Shown piece after piece: positions 36,924-48,017 of a stretch of DNA of 64,000 nucleotides. Made by a program: the position numbers and the translations under genes. The notes under the pieces were generated by a model. That model was not told the origin of the DNA, searched no databases, and saw nothing but the letters and a program-made list of their open reading frames with translations. This stretch comes from Boothiomyces macroporosus (Eukaryota; Chytridiomycota; Chytridiomycetes; Rhizophydiales; Terramycetaceae). The stretch is from positions 1-64,000 of the forward strand of contig JADGKB010000005.1 in NCBI GenBank assembly GCA_027604185.1, in the 5' to 3' direction. Positions within the stretch are counted from its first letter, which is position 1. The number at the start of each line of letters is the position of its first letter.

Positions 36924-37603
36924 TTCATACTTTTTGCGTTGCTGATGAGCATGATTGCCTCTGTTCACAAGCACTTTCAATTAGTATCTGATCTCATGAT
37001 GCTATTGCTCTCTGTGATCGTATATAGCTTTGATTGCAATATTGGCTTGATGTCAATCTTTGTAGAGGGTCTATATGAATACGGAATTGGCTATAATTAT
37101 CCGTTGATTATCTGCTACCGTTAGGAATATCTGGTAAAGACTTGGAGGATAGTGACTTGATAAGCGATCATAGATGGCAGGCGGAAGAATATACAACAGT
37201 TGCGTTTTATTTAAATAACAATAATTGCAGTTTTTAAGTTTAAGCACTAAATGAAGGCTCCCTAGCCGGAATATGTGTAGCCATTAGAAAGACAACTCGT
37301 TAATCGTATAAATTTATCCAGTGATAATGATTCTATTCAATAAAGCTACCTAAACAATCTATAAAAAGAGCGAAATAGCCCCGAATCAGGTATGGCAAAG
37401 CCAAGGTAGCGCGTTTTTCGATGAGGACATGAAATCGTACCCATCGATTAGTTAATTTCCACGAGGGCTTCCCTGATCATAACAATGAATCTAATTCAGA
37501 TATAAAGGGCTATATATTAAAGGCTTGATAACATTGGCTTTTGTATTGTGTCATTAAAGTTTTCCAAACAATACAATTTGTTTACATTTGACTTTCTTCA
37601 CCA
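36924..37603. other. Intergenic region, no supported gene
   Basis: About 680 bases upstream of the guanylyl cyclase. Two short frames at 36945-37237 can be joined by a 20-nt segment, but the donor is GTTAGG and the product (90 aa) resembles nothing, so no gene is called. Confidence 0.45.
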
Positions 37604-40500
37604 ATGTCTTCGAAAGGGTCAGCGATGCGCAAGACTACAGATAAGCCAAAAAAGAAAATGGCGGTTACAAACTCAGGTTTGGATACAGAGGCAACTTCTA
37701 AAAGCCAAGAGCAAAGGAATTCAGGAAACAGACCATCTTCATCTAGAACAAATGAAATTCCAATGACTTCAGAGTCGGATATTTCCAAAGAAGATAATCC
37801 AATTTATGATAGTCCTAAACAGGAGCATCAAGAATCTTCAAATAGAAACCCCATTGAAAACGACAAAGAAGCAAATGAATATCAAAAGCTTAGAGAACAA
37901 ACGGAATTGGTCGAGGAGAATGTAGCTATTGGAGAGGCAGAAGTGCTGCGAAGTAAAGAAATCGCATTCATGATGAGACAGAACGAAATGGCAATGTCCA
38001 ACTTGGTTACAGCCCATGTAATATATACTAACCCAGAATATTGATTTACAAAAAATGAAGCAATTGTACGAACGTACTTTGGCTGCAAGACGCGAAAGAA
38101 AAATCAATAAGCGAGAGACGAGAAAGACAATCAGAGGGGCGAAAAAGAGAGATTTGATTATTCAACAACAGGAAAAATCTGCATTGGCAGCAGCTAGAGT
38201 AAAAGAAACTATTGCAGAGAAGCGATTAGCTTTTGACCAACTGAATGCCCATATGCACGAGGTACACGATATCCAACGGGATAACTTGGTGCGATCACAA
38301 GATAGAAGGATGGCCTATGAAAAATTCATTTGTGATTTGGAAACAAGGTCGTTAAAAGTACCGATTCTCTAACAAAGCCTGAAGTACGAAGCACAATCCT
38401 GAAAAAGCTGCAGGTAAGACATACACACCAAGGTCACCTCAACAAAATCATCAATGACAATCTAAGAGAGTTTCAGTTACTTGAATTGCAACACATCAAG
38501 GAAAAATTTGAATTGGATATGGTGTCGTTTGATGAAGTTGGAAACAAGAAAATTGTCCATGAAAATCGACTGGCTGACATGCGCTTGAGACACATGAATG
38601 AGATACACGAGGAAAAAGAGAATGTGATGATCAAGAAGGAGGCTGCTAAAGAAGTAGAGCTGCAGAGCAAGTACGATAGGGAAATTAGGAAGCTTCAAAA
38701 CGAGCAAAAAATGGAAAGAAAGCAGTTGAGAGCAAAGCAGTTGGAAAAGTAATAAAAAACTAAACGCAGATTGGGTGCAAAGGCTGGAAATAATGTTGGT
38801 TCTAAAGCTGGTTCGGCTCCTGGATCAAAAGGTGGATCTAAAATTGGATCTCGAATAGGATCAAAAGCCGGCTCGATACAAGGTTCTCGATTAGGGTCAG
38901 TAGGAAATTCAGCCCCGTTATCTAGAGATGATTTTACAACCCATGATGTAGTCACTGACGCTACTACCAATAAAGCAACCTTGCAGCAAGGACTGATGGC
39001 CTTACTCAGCGAAGTTGCAGATGAACCAGACACTGAAGAAGTCGATATCGAAAATGGAAGCAAGTACCCTCGATCAGTTCAACTTTTGATGAGCAAACAT
39101 CGTAGGGAAATTGCAGAATTGGAAAAAGAAATCAAGAACGAATTGAACGACTGTTTCCTTTCTTATGAAGTAAAACTGTCTGATCTGGAAGCTGCGCAGC
39201 AATCAGCATGCGAGTTATTACTGGCACAGCAAAATAGTCTGGTAGAGGAAATGAGGGAATCCCAGGAAAAAGAAATCAAAATGGAAGAAACCATGCATGA
39301 TAATGAAATGAAAATGCTTGTTGAACGAAGAATGCTGACTAGTGTTTTGAGTTCTGTTTCAGATGGAATTATCAATATTACACCAAAAGGAATCGTTACT
39401 AGGTTCAACAAGGCTGCTGAAGTCATTTTCCAATGGAAAGCATCTGAAATACTTGGACAGAATGTTTCCTTACTGATGGAAGATGCAACTGCTAGTAAGC
39501 ACGATGAATATATAAATACATATCTCAACACTGGCATTGCAAAGGTAGTCAATTCAGGAAGAAGAGTCCAAGGAAAGAGAAAAGACGGCAGTGTGTTTAC
39601 GATGCATTTGTCACTAAGTGAACTAAAGGAAGGCGAAACTCATTTGTTTACTGGAATAGTCCATGACTTGACCGAAGAAGTATTCTTTATTTTACATAGC
39701 TTGCTGAAGAAGAAAGACAAAAAGCTATTGAAACTGCTAAAAATGCAGAGCTGGAGGCATTCGCCAAGAAATTGGATGTTGAATCAAAGAAGTGTGACGA
39801 CTTACTAAGACAAATCCTACCAGCTTCTGTTTCTGAAGCACTGATGAATGGACAACAAGTGGAACCTCAGCATTTCGCCGCTGCGTCAGTATTCTACTTT
39901 GATTTGGTCGGCTTCACAACAATTTCAGCTCAAGTTTCCCCACTAGAGATTGTTGGACTGTTGAACGACTTGTACGAGCAATTTGATAATGTTATTGCTA
40001 ATTATGATGCATACAAAGTCGAAACAATTGGCGATTCGTACATGATTGCGTCAGGTGTGCCCAATGTCATTGAAAACCATGCTTGTGAGTTGGCCAAGAT
40101 GGCTTTGCATTTGCTGGAAGTAGCTAAACGTTGGGTATACAAGCCCAATCCAAACATTAAAATCAGGTTGCGAATGGGTATCAACAGTGGCCCAGTGATT
40201 GCTGGTGTGGTGGGAACCAAGATGCCTAGGTACTGCTTGTTTGGAGAAACTTGTATGATTGCGTCTAAAATGGAATCTTCAGGGTCTCGTAATTATAATT
40301 AACGTAGCAATGAGAATACACGTCAGTGCTTCTACCCACGCTCTCCTAAGTAAAGACGAGACTTTTAGAATGACGCGAAGAGATGAAGTGGAGCTCAAAG
40401 TAATTCTTTGTAACTCTAGGGCAAAGGCATTGTCACTACATATTGGCTGGACTCCAAAGATGGGTTCGATCCGCTAGCAGAAGAAAACACTACTCAATAA
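37604..40500 (+). CDS. PAS-domain class III guanylyl cyclase with long coiled coil
   Basis: Seven exons (introns at 38018, 38358, 38749, 39680, 40289 and 40400) encode 925 aa. Residues ~60-365 are Lys/Glu/Arg-rich and coiled-coil. Residues ~370-415 are a Gly-Ser repeat (GSKAGSAPGSKGGSKIGS...). A second coiled coil leads to a PAS domain at ~558-672 (VSDGIINITPKGIVTRFN...RKDGSVFTM). The cyclase domain follows: metal-binding D740 (FYFDLVGFT) and D784 (VETIGDSYM), and guanine-selecting E780 and C851 (PRYCLFG). In the next motif the family's VNTASR reads CMIASK, so the transition-state Asn and Arg are M858 and K862. The protein has no membrane helix. It would make cGMP in the cytosol or on the flagellar apparatus if active; the substitutions leave that open. 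Confidence 0.9.
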
Positions 40501-40631
40501 ATAGAAATAAAGGTACCATAAGAACACATTTCAAGGCGTATGAAATAATGGCTTTGAGCCTCTACAAAATGAGGCGTATTTTTTCTTCTCCATTTCCTGT
40601 CACAAACAAAAATCACAGTCACAACAATAAT

Positions 40632-41503
40632 ATGGACGTATGACATTTCTGACTTTAGTTCCAGATAAAGACTGATCTCCCGCAACAAACGATTTCGGTA
40701 CTTGGTTTTCTAACAACAGGCAAGTTCCGTTTTAATCATAGGTAATGAATACTTGATCATAGGTAGCAATTAGTTAATAAAGGTATGGGTGCAGCTAGCA
40801 AGGTTTGCTCTAGATCAAGTGCATGTGGATCTCGTTGGTAGACAAACGCAATTGCATGTACATCCGCAAACCCACATGGACGGACTGGTACGGCAGCTAA
40901 TTCATGACGATGCCTTTAGAGACGAAACTGCAAACTTGGGAACAGCTAAAATTAGAGTATTTACTAGATTAGTATTGGATAATGGAAGGCATGCTCCCAT
41001 TGAAGAGCTGGAGCCGTACAACCTTGTCGATGGGATGGGGCAGAACGGAACCATGCCCCTGATAGTAGTCGCACCACCAAGAAACAATCTATCGTTTGGA
41101 GAAGAAATGGAGTCCTTAGCCTACTCGCAGAATGCCCAATATACAATGGTATGTTTTGCTAATGTAGCCCTACATGGTCCAGCCTCTCAGACATTCAGTA
41201 ATTTAAACTAATGTAGCTGGGACTTGCAATGCCGCCTTATGAAGAGTTTGGAGACTCGGATTCCAAACCAAGGAGAAAGAAGCTGGGGGCAAATTCACCA
41301 AACTCCAAATCAATTGAAGAGAAGAGGAAAGCAGACAGAATCAGACAGCGCAAATGCAGAGCACGAAAAAAGGTAACGAAAATGTAACGCAGCAATTGAA
41401 GATGCAGCAGGAGTTGCAGCAGGGATTGACAGATATGCAAAATGGAATGGCCAATTTCAATCAACAGATGCAATTACCAGCTGATATTCACGAGTTTAAA
41501 TAA
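40632..41503 (+). CDS. Crinkler-like N-terminal module plus basic-region (bZIP-like) tail
   Basis: Proposed model: ATG at 40632, introns 40638-40658, 40698-40782 (85 nt, see separate entry), 41149-41167, 41198-41216 and 41373-41392, giving 235 aa in frame. The first ~125 residues (QVHVDLVGRQTQLHVHPQ, then KIRVFTRLVLDNG, EELEPYNLVDGMGQNG and MPLIVVAPP) follow the pattern of the ubiquitin-like header of Crinkler (CRN) proteins, which are known from chytrids. The C-terminal part carries a basic region, EEKRKADRIRQRKCRARKK, resembling a bZIP DNA-binding segment (CRxRKK) with Asp in place of the invariant Asn. A Gln-rich amphipathic stretch follows instead of a clear leucine zipper. Nuclear action is likely. 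The Crinkler comparison is pattern-based; the start codon is the weakest point. Confidence 0.5.
40698..40782 (+). other. Stack of four back-to-back intron-like units
   Basis: Four consecutive segments each have the size and ends of an intron of this genome: 40698-40719 (GTACTTGG...CTAACAACAG), 40720-40741 (GCAAGTT...TTAATCATAG), 40742-40762 (GTAATGAA...TTGATCATAG) and 40763-40782 (GTAGCAATTAGTTAATAAAG). There is no exon sequence between them. Of all combinations of units that could be removed, only removing all four (85 nt) gives an open frame into the downstream exon. Confidence 0.6.
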
Positions 41504-41629
41504 ATAATTGTGCCTTGTAACGCTTAATTAGACCAAACTAGCCCTATCCGTAGTAATACCTCTGTCCTTTACAAGCTTTTCTGCGTACCATAAAACGTGC
41601 TAAACAATCTATTTTTTTTGATATCAAAA

Positions 41630-42625
41630 ATGCAAGCAATTTTCGTTGGGACAGGAACAAGTGGGAACGTACCATACATTTCCTGCTTAATCGAAGAACC
41701 AGTTACTTGTAAAGTATGCAAATCAGCCCTCATTACTTCTGCACCACCAACAGAATTATCACTTCCACTAATAAGCAAAAACAGAAGGAGAAATACCAGT
41801 TGTCTAGTACGTATACCTCATCCAGACGGCCGTATGCGGTACGATTAATTAATGCAGAAATATTCTAATTGATTGTGGAAAGACGTTTTATGAATCCGCA
41901 TTGACGTGGTTCACACAGTACAGGATTAGGAATTTAGACGGTGTGATACTCACTCATGGGCATGCGGATGCGATGCTAGGTTGGGGTTTACTAATGCAGG
42001 TTTGGATGATTTGAGACAGTGGACAATGGCGCCAGGGAATAAACCTGGTTTACAAGCTACAGTGAATATTTATTTGGATGAGGCTACAATGAAAGTAGTA
42101 AGCGGTGCGTTTCCTTATATGGTTGATACTGCTAAAGCGACTGGGAGTGGAGAAGTTGCATCTTTGCAATTCCACTTGATTAGTCAAACTGAGCCGTTTG
42201 AGATTGATGGGATTAAAATACAGCCATTTAAAGGTACTTTAAGCTAATGTAGTGGAGCACGGTAAAGTTAAAGGTGGGGAGCCGTACTATGCCCTTGGCT
42301 TTAGAATTAACGACTTCTCGTATGTGTCAGATACAAACAAGATACCGCCAGAAGGTATTGAAATCATCAAGGGATCTAATACCATTATAATGGATGCTCT
42401 GAGACGTAATTGATTTTGATTGTAGCCACTGAACATTCTTCCCATTTTTCATTCAAACAAGCATTTGATACTCTAGAATCACTATTACCAGATAGTGGAA
42501 AGGGATACTTTGTAGGTTTAACGCATGATGTTGAGCATGAGGATATTCTTCAATGGATTAAAGATCAAAAGGGAACCAAGAATATTACCTGCGCGTATGA
42601 CGGTTTAATGATTGACATGGAATAA
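41630..42625 (+). CDS. Metallo-beta-lactamase-fold hydrolase (SPCC777.06c/PhnP-like)
   Basis: Five exons, 305 aa; introns of 19-20 nt, including one directly behind the metal-binding motif. The N-terminus [13 protein letters not shown] and the motif [18 protein letters not shown] (HxHxD) are typical of the Lactamase_B_2 group. Further metal ligands are likely in [15 protein letters not shown] and TEHSSHFSF (last His). A cysteine pair (CKVCKSA) near residue 30 is shared with eukaryotic proteins of this type. Related proteins occur in plants and yeasts as uncharacterised hydrolases; bacterial PhnP cleaves cyclic phosphodiesters. Cytosolic location is likely. All four introns are required for the catalytic motifs to be in one frame. 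Confidence 0.9.
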
Positions 42626-42650
42626 AAAATTCATATTAAATCGCTGCATG

Positions 42651-43706
42651 TTAAGATTGGTTGTCGGCTGTAGCTTGAAGGCGAAAGAAAAAGTACTTTA
42701 GAGCGTATGAAGAGTTTGTCCAATAGTACAAATCGAAAACTACTTTTACAACCAACAACAGAAGCCTGTTTTGATTAAAGAATTCATAAAAGATGATATA
42801 CCCCAGCATCATCAAGCTAATCAAAAAGTATAGCCACCAAGCAGTAGATTTAATCAAGTACCCTAATGTCTTTACTCTATATTCCGTCTGATCGCGTTTG
42901 GAAATCTTTTTTGGCAACACAGATTGAGATGCAGACACGGATTGGTCTGTCGTGCCTAAATTGGATACATTTGATTTTTTCTCTTTCAATTTGGATAATA
43001 CGATAGTTCCAAAACTAAGAACGATGGGGAAAGAAACGAACAGCGCTACAAATCCATACAACGCGTAAAAGCATCTTCTCCATAAGTTGTAAGACTCTAA
43101 ATTGGTATTTAGTCCTATGTTAGAAAAAAGTACCCCAAGTTTGCCATAGCGAGGCGAATATAGTGAGGATTATGAGGTTGACTAACCTAACGTATTTGAG
43201 AATCTTTCCAACATCCAATTTCATTCCATTGAAACTTATTTTATCATAAAGCGAAGCACTTCCAGCCATATCCACAAGCATAAACACAAATAAACTAAGT
43301 GTGATTGCTCCCAACAGGAAAAACAGATAATCAAAGCTAATTGACACCTTGAGAACTGCTTCAATGTCCTCGTTGGTATATTCAGTCGGATTGAAAGCAA
43401 ATTTTGCAGTTGTGGAAGCTACTATTAGCAAGAATTACTGTTGAATGAATAGATTGATCGAAATATCAGCATTACAGGAGCTAATAGACATATTGTATCC
43501 ATCCTCGACCAAATTGTCTTTATAGATTTGGTTCCTAACCCGTTCCGTAATAACTGAACAATCAATATTCCAATATATCCAAGTGCGGATATAATATACA
43601 ATGATCCAGTGATATAATCAATTATTTGGAAGGGGAAGGCAAACTGTCCGCATCCTGCATAATTAACATGAAAATCACAGATTCCAAATAGAAAAGAGTC
43701 TGGCAT
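42651..43706 (-). CDS. Seven-transmembrane protein, copy A
   Basis: Three exons (introns of 20 and 19 nt) give 338 aa. A short N-terminus (FGICDFHVNYAGCG) with two Cys is followed by seven hydrophobic segments: IIDYITGSLYIISALGYIGI, ICLLAPVMLIFRSIYSF, YLFFLLGAITLSLFVFMLV, VNLIILTIFASLWQTWG, YGFVALFVSFPIVLSFG, WWLYFLISLMMLGYIIFY and LVVKVVFDLYYW. A Ser/Lys-rich loop lies between segments 5 and 6. It is a tandem duplicate of the gene at 44084-45225, with closely matching blocks (DYITGSLYI, GLGTK, IWSRMDT, ALKYFF/VLKYFF). The topology resembles a receptor, but no GPCR motif (DRY, NPxxY, retinal lysine) is seen. Function unknown. Confidence 0.85.
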
Positions 43707-44083
43707 TTGGGCTGGAACTCTGCAAATCTAATTATTGGGAAACGTCACCTTTTAAATTTCATTTGGAAAACGTGATGCCTATGGATATAGTAAGATATCT
43801 ATTTGTAATCCCATTGCTTGTCTTGAGTGGCAAAATTTCAACGATTCGAATTAAAGAATGCCAACCATCGAACGAATAGCCTGTTATAGTAGGGTATTTT
43901 TTGAGCTACAGATAGATGAAATGATCATTCATAAGAGAAGTTTTAAGCAGTACGAACCGTCAAACATGAACCTTAGGGTGTATGCAAGTCATTGAATCAC
44001 TAGTTACGTCAAATTCAATGATTATCGTGAATTTGAATAGGATAAAAGACAGATACAACCTTTAAACATCTTAACAATAGAAT
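43707..44083. other. Intergenic region between the seven-TM genes
   Basis: About 375 bases, promoter of copy A and 3' end of copy B; nothing else visible. Confidence 0.5.
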
Positions 44084-45225
44084 CTATTTCTTATCAGCAT
44101 TGTGGCTCTGGTCGCTATTTCGACTGGCTTCAACAGTATTTGCGTCATCCATATTCCATACCCTAGTGAAAAAGTACTTTAAAACATAAGAAGAGTTGGA
44201 CCAGAAATAGAAATCACACAGAATCTTGGCAACCAGCAGCACAGAACTGTTGTTGGAAAAATAGGTGTAGATAATCAAGTAGCAATACATCATAATTCCA
44301 AGCAGCATGTAGAGCCAATAAGCTGTGCTTTGAATTAGATATGCAAGAGCCCTCATTTTGGAATTCGCTGCCCCTTTTTTGGCAACACTTTTTCTACCAA
44401 CAGACACTTTAGTTCTGATTGACTGATTAGTTAAAGTTTGGGTTCGTAATACAGAGCTTGGTCGAGTTACACTGTTTCTTTCTACCTTTTCTCCAACTTT
44501 TTCATTCAGCTTTTTCATGACTACATTCCCAAATGTCAAGACGATGGGAAACGAGATGAATAACGCAGCACTTCCATACACGCCGTAAAGTGTGTTTCTC
44601 CACTTGTTGTAGGATTGGATATCATCCAGACCTGTGTCAATCTTTTCATACCAAAAGTACACCATAACGCGGTGATGACAGTTAAAACTGTCATTGTCGT
44701 TAATCTAATAATCTTCATGATCTTGCCAATATTCAACTCTCTACCAAATACTTGCATCTTATCGTACAAAGTCGCGTTTCCTGCTAAATCTACCAATGAA
44801 AAGACAAATATGCTTGTAGTCACACCGCCAATTAGCATAAACAAATAGTCAAATGCGATTGATACTTTCAGAGTGCTTTCGATATCATAGTTTGTGTACC
44901 CGGAGCCGCCGTTTGCATAATTCGCAGTTCTTGAAGCTAATGTCAAGTAATTGATACTACTGAAAGAAAACCCCGCACGGACAGCTTGACAAATAGGAAT
45001 TAATGATCCAGCAGTGTCCATTCGACTCCAAATCTTCTTTAACGGTTTCGTACCAAGTCCTAGTTTTTTGAGTTGCAAGTAGATGACCAGATAGTAGGTC
45101 AATGCAGTTGTAATGTACAAGCTCCCAGTGATATAATCAATGACCTTAAAAACGTGAGCGGAATCTCCACAGCCAGCATAATTGATATGAAAATCACAGA
45201 CATCAAATAGGAATGAGTGCTGCAT
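44084..45225 (-). CDS. Seven-transmembrane protein, copy B
   Basis: Two exons (20-nt intron placed after ALWCTFG) give 373 aa. It has the same seven-segment plan as copy A but a longer, basic third loop and C-terminal tail (RNSVTRPSSVLRTQTLTNQ, KVSVGRKSVAKK), which suggest cytosolic regulatory sites. The intron of copy A after the second segment is absent here: the paralogous position reads straight through (SSINYLTLASRTANY). So either copy A gained it or copy B lost it after duplication. Family not recognised. Confidence 0.85.
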
Positions 45226-45537
45226 TAAGAAAAGATTGTTGGAAAATTACAGTGACGTAAGCACGAATGTCGAGTTGGACAACAAGAATAATTTCTATTT
45301 GGGAAATATTATGATTAATTTTTATATCTTGTACAGAAATGGTTTGTTTCGAGATATCGACTTTATAAACTGTGAATACGAGCGTGTTTTTCGAATTCGT
45401 TATTTCCACACCATTGTCTTTAAAATGTAGTAATCCTAGAAGTGATTCTCGCTACGAGCGCTTGGGTTGTGAATATTTCGTACACCACTACACCTCAAAT
45501 AACAAAAGACAAACATAAATACAATCTTCTTTATTAA
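45226..45537. other. Intergenic region
   Basis: About 310 bases. An open frame on the plus strand (45236-45430) lacks an ATG start and homologous features. Confidence 0.45.
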
Positions 45538-47625
45538 TCAAACTTCTGACTCGACAGAATTACTTCTTTGCATAGGTAACAATCCATTCTTGTTTAAAAG
45601 ATTGACAAAATCTTGGATTATCTGCGCTTGAGTTTCAACTCTCTGTTTTAGTTTGGAGATTTTTTCTGAATCTGGTAAATCTTCAGGAATTGGAACAGTG
45701 GTTTGGGCTAACAGTGGATGAGCTTGAGCAAGCAATTCTTGTGGAGTGGCATCAATTATCTTGAATCTGCTCTTTTTGTCTAGATTAATTGGAAAATACC
45801 AGTCGATGCGATCGAACTAACTGTAGCCTGATTTGGGGACATTGACATTGGGTTGTCAGTAATCACTGTAAACTTTCTTGGGATTTTCGGGCCTTCAGTT
45901 GCAGGCATCACTGGCGAAGTTTTTGTGCTTGGTGGCAAGTTTTGGAAAGCAAATCTACCCGCTTTTCTTTCAAGAGCTAATTGTCAATCATTAGTTACAG
46001 TTATAGTTCTCGGAAATATTTGTTTCAGACGATCCTGTCAATGTTTGGGTAAGGGGAAGATTTGGAAGGACTTGAGTTGAAGAGCTTGTACCAGTTACAC
46101 TATTTGCATTTGAAGACAAATTAGTAACACTGGCTTGAGAATTGACACTGAATCTCCCCTTCTTGACTTCAGCAGGTGGTGGCACTTCTGGCTGAGGCTC
46201 TGGTTTAGTGGCAGGAGCATTAGGATTGTCAACCACAAATCTACTTTTTCTTGGAAGAGAAGAATCTTGAGAGCCTTTATGCTCAGCTGGTTCTTTAATA
46301 TCTGGAATTAAAAATATCGTACCACCAAATGAAACCGTTTTTGGTCTGTCCATGGACTCTGTATTTGCAGGATCATGTGTAAGACGATCTTTAATCAAAG
46401 TTTCTGCAGACTGGTCTTTCTTTTCTGGATATGGAAGTGATTTTTCACCAGCAGACTTGTCGTCAAAGTCCCATTCGTCTCCGGTCTTTTCGGCAGTTAG
46501 CTCTTCCAAATTGATTTGCGACTGAGTTCTATGCTGTCTTTCTGTAATTGGAGTAAGATCTTTTAAAAGGGTTCCGACCAAGTATTGCGGTTTCTTTGCA
46601 GTTTTGAAGAACGGATGGGTTAATAGCTTTTCTGCGGTTGGTCTCTTTGTAGGATCTTTTTGGAGACACGAATCAATCATATCTTTAAATGATTTTGAAT
46701 ATTTGTGGACAGTGTTTTCACGATCCAGGGTAGGAGGACTGTTTTGCAAAGTCAACATCAACACTTTCTAATGTTAAAGAAATGTACCATTGGAGGATAC
46801 TTTGCATAAGGAGCGTGCCCTTTTGCGAGTTCTAGTGCTGTAATACCAAAACTCCAAATATCAGCTTTGAAATCATACCCAGACTGATCCATAACCTCTA
46901 TCATTAAACAGCAAATCACCTGGTGCCATCCAACAAGGAGTCCCAACAAAAGTTTTTCTGCTAGCGTTTCTGTTTCCATTTTCACTTAGAGATGAAGAAA
47001 CTCCAAAATCAGCAAGCTGGACTAAACCATCGTTATTCACCAACAAGTTTCCAGCTTTAATATCACGGTGAATCAACCCTTGAGCGTGCAAATACTCCAG
47101 CCCTTGTAAAACTTGCTTTAAAATGGTCGCAATCACAGCTTCTTCCATTCCATTCTTGTAAGCAGTCTTCATAATATCTAATCCAGATCCTGCAGACAAA
47201 AACGGTGTCACGATGAATAACTTGCTTCCGTTTACAAATGATCCATATACAGGTAATAAATTCGGGTGCTTGGATAGAGTCATAATCTGCAGTTCACGCT
47301 ACATTAGTATAAAGTACTCGCAATTCATCAATTTGATTACGTTCAAATAAATCCAAATCTATAACTTTGATACTAACTGGCAAGTTTTGTAATTTATAAT
47401 TTGCTAGGTATACAGTGGCAGATGAGCCTTGTCCTGGTGTTAATATTGCGTACCGATAACTTGTTTTAATTCATAGTCTTCTGGGTTCATTGAAAACCCT
47501 TCAGTTGGCACGGTTGTATTTGAAGCTGTTCGTCGCATAGTTCCGTTTAACCTCACTCCAATCCCTCCTAGCTTGGCTTCTATAGCGTCCTTTGCTGTTT
47601 CAGCTATTGACTGCCTTCGTTCCAT
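45538..47625 (-). CDS. OSR1/SPAK (Fray)-type STE20 kinase with repeated RFxV motifs
   Basis: Seven exons, 654 aa; introns of 19-22 nt. After a ~45-residue leader, the kinase domain shows [44 protein letters not shown] and the subgroup signature [16 protein letters not shown], with [17 protein letters not shown] and the [14 protein letters not shown] motif typical of OSR1/SPAK. Animal members are activated by WNK kinases and control cation-chloride cotransport. The tail lacks an evident CCT domain but repeats a short basic motif ([41 protein letters not shown]) and ends in a coiled coil ([22 protein letters not shown]). The motifs look like the RFx[V/I] peptides that CCT domains bind. All catalytic residues are present. 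Confidence 0.92.
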
Positions 47626-48017
47626 TTTATGTGCGGATTGTAAAGTTCAAAAAATAAAAGGCAGCCACTTTCACGTTTTGCGTAATCATGAATACGAAAA
47701 ATGCTTGGTGGAAACTAGGACTAGGAAACCATGAAAAATGTTGCCGCTTCTCAATGGCGATGAATGCCGATTGAGTTTCCAGTTTTCTTTTATTATTTGT
47801 GGGTATATTCATATCGTGTTCCCTGGCTGACTTGACCGTTGATTTAGCACAAGTAAAAGGACAAAGTCCGGCGGAGCACATTCTTTTAAGAAGCATTTTG
47901 AACCAATTTGGGCCCAAGTTTCCATTTCTTTGTTATGAATTGATCCTTAACATTAAAAGATACCTGCATCTCTTTTTATAATACCAACCGATTGATAAGA
48001 TGCACAGATCTTTATTA
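47626..48017. other. Intergenic region
   Basis: About 390 bases: promoter of the OSR1-like kinase and 3' end of the aminotransferase. Short frames on both strands show no coding features. Confidence 0.45.

Noticed and set aside
36945..37237. Two short frames joined by a 20-nt segment (90 aa).
   Set aside because: Donor GTTAGG is atypical, the branch box is missing and the product resembles no protein; chance joining is likely.
45236..45430. Open frame between the seven-TM gene and the OSR1-like kinase.
   Set aside because: No ATG start and no splice partners or family features.
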